DNA from: an uncultured Oscillospiraceae bacterium | Lineage (GTDB): Bacteria; Bacillota; Clostridia; Oscillospirales; Oscillospiraceae | NCBI GenBank assembly: GCA_934589665.1 | Contig: CAKTOJ010000025.1 | Span: 1 to 19,541 of the forward strand | Direction: 5' to 3' | DNA length: 19,541 nt | Shown here: positions 14,840-19,541 of the stretch, one piece after another | Layout of the letters: the number at the start of each line of letters is the position of its first letter | How positions within the stretch are numbered: the first letter of the stretch is position 1 | The notes under the pieces: model-generated | Told to the model about the DNA's origin: nothing | Databases searched by the model: none | What the model saw: only the letters and a program-made list of their open reading frames with translations | Made by a program: the position numbers and the translations under genes

Positions 14840-16019
14840 GTCGGTAGCACGCGGATTTGGGACTATGCGCATATCCGGGGGACGACCATAACCGCTGTAG
14901 GGCGGCGAATATGTCCTGATGTAGCCATGGCTTTCTAACAATTCGAGGGCTGAATAAAGTTCATCTACTTTTTTAAAGTACTTTCCGCGGCATACTTGGA
15001 ATAGATCAGAGCGCTTGACCTCGACAGGACCAAACTGAACAAGCTTGCTCCATACAAACAATGCTTTTGTGATGGATGGGTCGCCATCCATTGTGGCATA
15101 TGCATATGCGGCGTGAGCTAAGTAGTATCGGCCAATCTCAATGGCACGCTGCATTGTCCGAGAGGTGCAAGGTGCATGGTACAGGGCGTTCTGTAGACAA
15201 CATCTGAGCGATTGCTGAGGTGTATTTTTCTTGGACTTCGGTGGGGATGCCAGGCGCAAGGAACGTGCGGTGGCCAATGTTAGAAGGCGGCAAGGAGAAA
15301 AGGAATCGCGCTACTAGACCTCTACCGGTCATTGTTGTATTGTCCATGATTTCACTGAGAACGGATGGCTGTACAGCCAAAATAGCCGAAAGTGTAGGCT
15401 GTGGAATGTACGCGGGTTCACGGCCTATTCGGTCCACCCGTATGGGGTCGCCGCAGTGTCCCTTCAGCCATATATCAATATTAGGCTTGCGCGAGTAGCA
15501 CCCTGCCAAGATGTCGAAGATTCCACCTTCAGCCGATATCACCGTTAGCTTGCCACAATTTTCTGACAGTAACCGAGCGAGGGCTTCCGGAGTACAGTCA
15601 TCTGCGGTTAAACGTGGCTGCTGTTCTTGTACACCTTCGACAGAACCTGAATTGCCATGCGAATGAGCATAATTCATCCGCTGCTCAAATTCGTGTAATG
15701 GCGAAGCCATTAGGTGCATTACCGAAGACTTGCGCTCGCCGGGTTTTGCAACTACCGCAACATACAGGTTGACGGGTTCCGTGTAACCAGAGGGGGCGGC
15801 AACAATATACTTGCCTTGCTGGCATGTGGCCAAGATGCCGAGACCAAATGTCGCTGCCATATCGGGTGCTGTCTGCGTATGCGCTGCTACAGATAGGACC
15901 ATATCGTGGAGTTCGGGAGACAAGGCGTTGACTGGAAATGGCGGCAATGTACTGCGTGCCACATTCAGGTTGCGGAAGGGCACGAAGCCATTAGCAATCG
16001 CGCTATGTTCAATTGTCAA
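14837..16019 (-). pseudogene. DUF3987 gene broken by internal deletion and frame change
   Basis: Two overlapping minus-strand frames encode the two ends of one DUF3987 protein, a P-loop, primase/helicase-like family found in mobile elements. The first (TTG at 16019, AAGGGGG upstream, stop at 15138) gives 293 residues including the P-loop-like AKPGERKSS at 91-99 and LHLSDNA near its end. The second carries the usual C-terminus: TMQRAIEIGRYYLAHA, then KRSDLFQVCRGKYFKK and ALELLESHGYI, stopping at 14837. The ~70-85 residues that normally lie between the LSDxA and RAIEIGRY motifs are absent, and the frame changes at the join near 15150-15160. So this is a deletion, not a simple sequencing slip. 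The start is 15 nt after the excisionase-like gene. Confidence 0.75.
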
Positions 16020-16034
16020 GGTTCACACCCCCTT

Positions 16035-16220
16035 TTATCGCGCGGGATGCGCAGGGTGGCGGGACCGAGCTAGAAATGCATCGAGATCGGCCCGATCGAA
16101 TCTTACACGGCCCCCAGGCCTTGCCTGGTAATAGGCGATTGCGCGGTTGTGGCACAGACCGTCCAGCGTGGAGGCGGAGATGCCAAGGTACTTGGCCGCG
16201 TCGGAGCGAGACAACATCAT
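16035..16220 (-). CDS. Excisionase-like helix-turn-helix protein (MerR/AlpA type)
   Basis: A 61-residue winged-helix protein. MLSRSDAAKYLGISASTLDG is the recognition helix region, and PGGRVRFDRADLDAFLAR is the wing and following helix, the layout of HTH_17/excisionase-family proteins. Xis-type proteins bend DNA at att sites or act as activators, giving direction to the recombinase. The ATG at 16220 has AAAGGAT 8 nt upstream. It heads the leftward unit with the DUF3987 pseudogene and faces the XRE regulator across a shared control region. Its arginine-rich tail (ARSRHPAHPAR) may contact DNA. The role in excision is inferred; it could instead regulate replication genes. Confidence 0.75.
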   Translation of the reverse strand: MMLSRSDAAKYLGISASTLDGLCHNRAIAYYQARPGGRVRFDRADLDAFLARSRHPAHPAR

Positions 16221-16258
16221 GATTTCACATCCTTTTTCTTGCCTTTTGCTGTTTTTGT

Positions 16259-16288
16259 GCTATACTCATGTACAAGTAATCTCCACAA
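16259..16288 (-). promoter_or_regulatory. Possible promoter for the excisionase-like gene
   Basis: On the minus strand TTGTGG (16288-16283), 18-nt spacer, TATAGC (16264-16259), about 39 nt before the ATG. The spacer contains an imperfect dyad (TACT...AGTA, 16263-16278). Confidence 0.35.
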
Positions 16289-16393
16289 AGTTCGCATTTC
16301 TGGCAACATATATGTATATTAAGTATATAAAAACTACACTTCATATACATACTACTGCTGCGTGTGTAACATGTCAACACCGAATCTTGCAAT

Positions 16394-16422
16394 TTGTGCA
16401 AAGTTGTGTGAATTTGTATGAA
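16394..16422 (+). promoter_or_regulatory. Possible promoter for the XRE regulator
   Basis: TTGTGC (16394-16399), exactly 17 nt, TATGAA (16417-16422). Transcription would start about 16429, within the inverted repeat at 16426-16440. Confidence 0.35.
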
Positions 16423-16425
16423 GCT

Positions 16426-16440
16426 CTAACAGTATGTTAG
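16426..16440. promoter_or_regulatory. Inverted repeat CTAACA-GTA-TGTTAG, candidate XRE operator
   Basis: A perfect 6-bp inverted repeat with a 3-nt centre sits across the predicted start of XRE transcription. This size and position suit a dimeric XRE repressor that limits its own expression. No second copy was found near the opposite promoter by eye. Confidence 0.4.
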
Positions 16441-16509
16441 GGCAGGATGGATTCGAATGTTAAACTATGTGGTAGGGTGTTCAATTAATGAGAGGATGTG
16501 AATCTGATA

Positions 16510-17259
16510 ATGAAGAAAGCTGTAGATAAGAATACGGTTGGATACCGAATTCGTATGGCGCGGGTTGGCTTAAATTTGACACAAAAGCAACTCGCCAACG
16601 AAGTTAATATTGTTCCGACATACTTGACCGCAGTTGAGCGGGGAAGCAAAAACGCATCAGAAGACTTGATTGAGAGAATTGCGGATGCTACGCATACGAC
16701 AAAGGAATGGCTCTTGGGGACCAGTGGAAGTCAAACAACATATCCCGAACCCAATATTGCTATGCCACAAACCAAAGACAATACCGCTAGCGTGGGATAT
16801 CTGGCGGAGATGATTAGCGATGCGTGTGCAAGGAAGGGATGGACATTTCACCCTCCGAAGGATGTTTCGTTATTTCCCAAAACAGATTGGCAGCCTGATT
16901 TCTGGCTTTACTCAGAAGATGCGGATAGCCCTATTCGGCGCTGGGCCTTTGATCTGAGCCTTAGCTTATACAAGCAGCCAGACCTTTTTGGGGATGGTAC
17001 GCTTTCCCCGCGCGTCGCCTATCTCAATTTTCTATCCAATTTGGTCTTTGGAAATCCAGCAATTCGGAATACAACAAAATATACATATGTCGTACCTTCT
17101 ATTGAGATATTTGACAGCTTATGCAAGCCGCCGGTCATCAATCTCGGGAATGCCTCTATCATGTTGATTGACATCTCCCGAAAAACGGTGGTCCAGGAGT
17201 TCACTCTATGTGCTACCGAGCGATGCGCGGATTTTTTAGAAAATCAGCTGCATTTTTAA
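16510..17259 (+). CDS. XRE-family regulator with unidentified C-terminal domain
   Basis: A 249-residue protein. Residues 9-67 are a classic HTH_3 domain: GYRIRMARVGLNLTQKQLAN, then VPTYLTAVERGSKNASEDLIERIAD and TTKEWLLGT. A linker of about 25 residues is followed by a C-terminal domain (about 90-249). It contains PDFWLYSEDADSPIRRWAFDL, KYTYVVPSIEIFDSL and SIMLIDISRKTVVQEFTL, an alternating strand/helix pattern. That pattern is vaguely like the restriction-endonuclease fold but without an ExK motif. It could be a sensor or dimerisation domain. The ATG at 16510 is chosen; a GTG at 16498 in frame sits too close to the GAGAGG. It is divergent from the excisionase-like gene, fitting the element's repressor. 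Confidence 0.75.
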   Translation: MKKAVDKNTVGYRIRMARVGLNLTQKQLANEVNIVPTYLTAVERGSKNASEDLIERIADATHTTKEWLLGTSGSQTTYPEPNIAMPQTKDNTASVGYLAEMISDACARKGWTFHPPKDVSLFPKTDWQPDFWLYSEDADSPIRRWAFDLSLSLYKQPDLFGDGTLSPRVAYLNFLSNLVFGNPAIRNTTKYTYVVPSIEIFDSLCKPPVINLGNASIMLIDISRKTVVQEFTLCATERCADFLENQLHF

Positions 17260-17425
17260 TCTCAAAATGGGCTCCCGTGCGAATAAGTCTTGTCAGTAGG
17301 ATTTGCTTTGATTTCTGAGATGTTAAAGCAAGCGACAAAACTCATATTGTATAGCCAAAGGAAGGCTCGGAATTTCGAGCCTTCCTTGCTCATTTACTGG
17401 ACGCGCTCTCGCGGTAGCTTCGGAA
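17260..17425. other. Space between convergent XRE and HTH genes, composition shift
   Basis: A gene-free stretch of 166 bases between convergent genes. The first 100 bases are AT-rich like the element; GC rises sharply from about 17400 on. No spoVT start and no copy of the left junction sequence is present here, so it is not the expected right attachment site. Confidence 0.5.
17358..17387. terminator. Hairpin between convergent genes, probable bidirectional terminator
   Basis: A perfect 12-bp stem (arms 17358-17369 and 17376-17387, loop GAATTT). It is followed by GCTCATTT on the plus strand and CTTTGG context on the minus strand; T runs are weak on both sides. It separates the XRE unit from the leftward HTH-ATPase-MazF unit. 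Confidence 0.6.
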
Positions 17426-17653
17426 CTATTTCTCCGCGATGAGCTCGTTGACGGTCGTACCGAACAGCACGCTCAATGCGTAAAAGTTTTCAATGTTCGG
17501 CAGCGCCCGTCCCGCCTGCCAATGGTACACGGACTGGGGACACGCCAGGTTCAGATACCGCTGCACATCCAGGACCGTGTAGCCCTTCTCGATCCGGCGG
17601 CGGAGGATGTTCTCCCCCGTCGCCCGCGGGTCGATCACAGGATACGGTCTCAT
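17426..17653 (-). CDS. Small XRE-like helix-turn-helix protein, 75 residues
   Basis: A 75-residue HTH protein starting MRPYPVIDPRATGENILRRR. The HTH runs through YTVLDVQRYLNLACPQSVYH, with recognition-helix residues WQAGRALPNIENFYALS and an end TTVNELIAEK. This VYxWQxGRxLPxIxNxYAL pattern is common among small clostridial regulators. The ATG at 17653 overlaps the stop of the ATPase-nuclease gene by 4 nt (ATGA), with GGAGGG 9 nt upstream inside that gene, so the two are translationally coupled. The frame extends further upstream to 17770, but that part only shadows the ATPase gene. As the last gene of a toxin-ATPase-nuclease unit it probably controls that unit. Confidence 0.85.
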   Translation of the reverse strand: MRPYPVIDPRATGENILRRRIEKGYTVLDVQRYLNLACPQSVYHWQAGRALPNIENFYALSVLFGTTVNELIAEK

Positions 17654-19137
17654 GCGCCGATGCCCTCCTGCAGCCAGGTCCGCAGCGTGATGTGGTACGG
17701 CTTGCCCGTGGGGTCGCACCAGCCGTTCATCTGGTGTGCCAACCTGACGACCTCCCGCGGGTGCTTGCACGCGATCAGCACGCCCTCGCGCACCGGCACG
17801 CCGTCCATCGCGCAGCCGTCCAGATATAAGCGGAGCTGATAGAGATCGAGCGCGGAGGCCGCCTCATCCTTAGCCTCATACACGGTCGTGCCGTCGGCGC
17901 GGCCGACGAGCAGGTCGATCCGGCTCTTGAGGTCGATGCAGCGGTAGGTGCGGACCTCGCGCGACACGCGCAGGACGTCCGGCTCGGCGCGCAGCTTCGC
18001 CGCGAGCTGTTCGACAAGTCTCTTTTCCGGCTCGTGGCGGGGCGGCTTGGGCGGCTCCACGTTCGCGCGCAGGAAGGCATAGAGCGCTTGCGTGCGTGGA
18101 TCGGCCTCCACAAAGGCGTTCTTCGTCGTCTCCGTGGGCGGCAGCGCCGCGCCGTCGCCGCTGAGAAGGTCAACCTGCGTGAGGAAGCGGTTGCCGCTCG
18201 GGTGTGTGGCCTTGCCGTAGATCGCGCCGAGCAGACCGTGCGTGACCGCGCGTCCGTTCAGACGGATCTCGAAGCCGCTCGACACCATGTTGCCCTTGTA
18301 GTAGACGGTGTTCCTCTTGCTCTTGATGATAAGCCCGTAGCGGCAGTGGACGGTGACGGGGCCGTTCCCAAGGTCGAGCGCCGTCTCCGGCAGCTCGACG
18401 GCGTCGCCGTTCCACTCCGGCTCGAGCGCGTCGAGGGAGAGCAGCTGCTCGTGTCCGTTCTGTTCGCAGCGGAGGATGCTCAGAATAAGCCTTCCGCTTG
18501 CAAGCAGCGGCGCATAGGTGTAGCGCAGCTCCTCCGCAAGATAGTCCACGAGCTGGTAGAAGTCTGCCGGCGTGCGCCGGTTCGCCGGCTTGAGCTGCGC
18601 GAACCGCGACATGGGACAGCGCAGACGCACGATTGTGCCGGTGACCCACGGAATGTCGCCGCTGCCGGCGTAGATGCGCTCGGTCATGTGCGCGTTGACT
18701 GCGGCGTAGGGCGCGGAAACGCAGCTGTAGCGGTCCGCCGCGGCATCATCGGCGGTGCGCGTTTCGATGCTCCAGTCCTCCGCGCCGCCGCACAGGTGCG
18801 AGAGCGCGGGCTTCAGCCCGCAGCCGTGCTCGTTGTAGGGCGTCTGCGCGATGGAGCGGTCGGAGATGGTCAGCGCCGCGCCGAGATCGGCGATGCCGCT
18901 GCCGCTGTCGGTGACAGAAAGCTCGACGAGCTCGCCGCGGTCCGTCACGCGCAGGAACACCTCGCCGACCTCGTCGCCGTTCGCCGCAATAGACGAGAGC
19001 GAATCGTCGATGAACTCGCAGACCGCCTGCACGGGAGAGGTGTAGTGTCCACCGAGGGCGCGGAAGAGGGCGGAGCTGTCGGGGGCGTTGTCAAGCACGG
19101 CGGAGCCGATGCAGTTCGGGTTGGTCATAGTAGGCAT
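17650..19137 (-). CDS. GHKL ATPase fused to a PD-(D/E)XK nuclease domain
   Basis: A 495-residue protein. The N-terminal third is a GHKL (Hsp90/MutL/MORC-like) ATPase. Its motifs are the N-box EFIDDSLSS (Glu41, Asp44, Asp45), the G1 motif DSGSG (Asp77, Gly79, Gly81) and the lid motif NEHGCGLKPAL (Gly105, Gly107). The middle, with RNTVYYKGNMVSSGFEIRLN, fits the S5-like second half of such ATPases. The C-terminus, from about 370, reads as a PD-(D/E)XK nuclease: helix with Glu376, Asp408 (RIDLLVG), Glu421-x-Lys423 (TVYEAKDEA), then Gln434 and Tyr438 (LYQLRLYLDG) as in RecB-type nucleases. ATG 19137 has AAAGGAT upstream; an in-frame ATG at 19176 does not. It lies 41 nt after the MazF-like gene. 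A defence or DNA-restriction role is inferred. Confidence 0.82.
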   Translation of the reverse strand: MPTMTNPNCIGSAVLDNAPDSSALFRALGGHYTSPVQAVCEFIDDSLSSIAANGDEVGEVFLRVTDRGELVELSVTDSGSGIADLGAALTISDRSIAQTPYNEHGCGLKPALSHLCGGAEDWSIETRTADDAAADRYSCVSAPYAAVNAHMTERIYAGSGDIPWVTGTIVRLRCPMSRFAQLKPANRRTPADFYQLVDYLAEELRYTYAPLLASGRLILSILRCEQNGHEQLLSLDALEPEWNGDAVELPETALDLGNGPVTVHCRYGLIIKSKRNTVYYKGNMVSSGFEIRLNGRAVTHGLLGAIYGKATHPSGNRFLTQVDLLSGDGAALPPTETTKNAFVEADPRTQALYAFLRANVEPPKPPRHEPEKRLVEQLAAKLRAEPDVLRVSREVRTYRCIDLKSRIDLLVGRADGTTVYEAKDEAASALDLYQLRLYLDGCAMDGVPVREGVLIACKHPREVVRLAHQMNGWCDPTGKPYHITLRTWLQEGIGA

Positions 19138-19178
19138 AGTCAGAATATCCTTTCGTATTTTGAGTGGTTTGCCCATCG

Positions 19179-19520
19179 TCAGACGGGCAGGTTCAGCAGC
19201 CCGAGATGGGCTGCGGCGGCGTGGGCGAGCGCGAGCCGCTCGAACGGCTCATGCACATAGCCCATGCAGCGAATGAGCGTGTTCCTGCGGACGGTCCGCA
19301 GTTGCTCGCACAGGGCGCGGCTCGGCACGGCAAGGCCGCGCCCGGAGAGAATGACGTGTGTGGCGAGCTGCGTGCTCTCGCGGTCGCTCGTCAGGGGAAT
19401 GACGGTGACGGCCCGGCTCTCCGCGTCGTCCGAAAGGACGATGACGGGGCGGTAGCCGTCCTTGCCGAAGCAGTCCCGCGCGAGCCAGATCTCAAATCGA
19501 CGGATGTCTTTCCTGCTCAT
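19179..19520 (-). CDS. MazF/PemK-family toxin-like endoribonuclease
   Basis: A 113-residue protein with the MazF barrel pattern: FEIWLARDCFGKDGYRPVIV (Arg24 at the position of the catalytic arginine), VTVIPLTSD (Thr44, Ser45), THVILSGRGLAVPSRALCEQ and LRTVRRNTLIRCMGYV. MazF/PemK toxins cut mRNA at short sequences. The start ATG at 19520 has AAAGGAGG upstream. No antitoxin gene lies downstream. The upstream position, where MazE or PemI genes usually sit, begins only 21 nt before the window's end and cannot be judged. It is the first visible gene of the leftward unit with the GHKL-nuclease. A stand-alone PemK-like protein without toxicity is also possible. Confidence 0.85.
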   Translation of the reverse strand: MSRKDIRRFEIWLARDCFGKDGYRPVIVLSDDAESRAVTVIPLTSDRESTQLATHVILSGRGLAVPSRALCEQLRTVRRNTLIRCMGYVHEPFERLALAHAAAAHLGLLNLPV

Positions 19521-19541
19521 GCTGGTTTTCCTCCTTTCCTC

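Larger units (their letters stand above)
16221..16509. promoter_or_regulatory. Divergent control region between excisionase-like and XRE genes
   Basis: About 290 bases with no gene. It holds promoters in both directions, an AT-rich tract with repeated GTATAT/ATATAC words (16305-16350) and a perfect 6-bp inverted repeat downstream of the rightward -10 box. The layout resembles a lysogeny switch region in which a repressor controls itself and the opposite operon. Confidence 0.5.
11330..19541. mobile_element. Integrated element inserted in spoVT; right end not in window
   Basis: The left limit is the recombinase-spoVT junction. Genes consistent with an integrative element follow: large serine recombinase, RhuM, a small cargo protein, a decayed DUF3987 gene, an excisionase-like HTH protein and an XRE repressor-like protein. 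The spoVT 5' part should mark the right end but is not found up to 19541, so the element either continues past the window or its far end was rearranged. The part up to about 17260 is clearly AT-richer than the host. The 17426-19520 cluster is GC-rich and may be cargo or a different island. No conjugation or phage structural genes are seen. Confidence 0.55.

Noticed and set aside
15078..15452. Two copies of GGGTCGCC (15078-15085 and 15445-15452), the same 8-mer as at the spoVT junction
   Set aside because: Both lie inside the DUF3987 coding sequence with no SpoVT-like sequence beside them. An 8-mer recurring by chance in 19.5 kb is not surprising, so neither is taken as the right attachment site.
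15138..16019. Reading 15138-16019 and 14837-15277 as two separate intact genes
   Set aside because: They encode the N-terminal and C-terminal ends of a single DUF3987 family protein, and the second lacks its own convincing start.
18034..19260. 408-codon plus-strand frame opposite the GHKL-nuclease gene
   Set aside because: Arg/Ala/Val-biased shadow; the minus frame carries ordered catalytic motifs and a ribosome-binding site.

Overview
The window looks like chromosome from a GC-rich, spore-forming gut Clostridia (Oscillospiraceae/Ruminococcaceae-like). This is inferred from AGGAGG-type ribosome-binding sites, from genes typical of that group (YjiH-family transporter, DUF1934 protein, MtaB, Tdh-Kbl, a bile-salt-hydrolase-like enzyme, SpoVT), and from an integrated element of the clostridial large-serine-recombinase type. 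No rRNA, tRNA or CRISPR array was seen.

Left part (1-10880), host chromosome. On the minus strand are the 5' part of a YjiH-family membrane protein, which runs off the left edge, and a DUF1934 beta-barrel protein. An unrecognised acidic protein reads rightward to a bidirectional terminator. It is shared with a leftward pair made of a NifS-type cysteine desulfurase followed by a MATE exporter. Divergent from the desulfurase, from an overlapping promoter pair, run mtaB (tRNA ct6A methylthiotransferase) and a YfbR-like 5'-nucleotidase overlapping it by 4 nt. Next comes a tight threonine-degradation operon: tdh, kbl and a 51-residue two-helix membrane protein. A choloylglycine hydrolase with all expected catalytic residues follows, with its own hairpin.

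Middle part (10878-17260), an integrated element. The leftward 720-codon recombinase gene is fused in frame, near base 11330, to the last ~150 codons of spoVT. The first ~30 codons of spoVT are nowhere in the window. The simplest reading is that a serine integrase inserted its element into spoVT, with the window holding the integrase-proximal junction and the other junction lying beyond base 19541. Upstream of the integrase, and translationally coupled to it, is a RhuM-family gene with a good promoter and an adjoining inverted repeat. Further right are a small cargo protein, a decayed DUF3987 gene and an excisionase-like HTH protein. Divergent from the excisionase is an XRE regulator with an unidentified C-terminal domain. 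This part is visibly more AT-rich than its surroundings.

Right part (17358-19541) is GC-rich again and holds a compact leftward cluster: a MazF/PemK-like toxin, a 495-residue protein joining a GHKL (MORC/Hsp90-like) ATPase to a C-terminal PD-(D/E)XK nuclease, and a 75-residue HTH protein overlapping it by 4 nt. This is the best candidate in the window for an undescribed, possibly defensive, system. It is either further cargo of the spoVT-inserted element or a separate island; the window cannot decide which.
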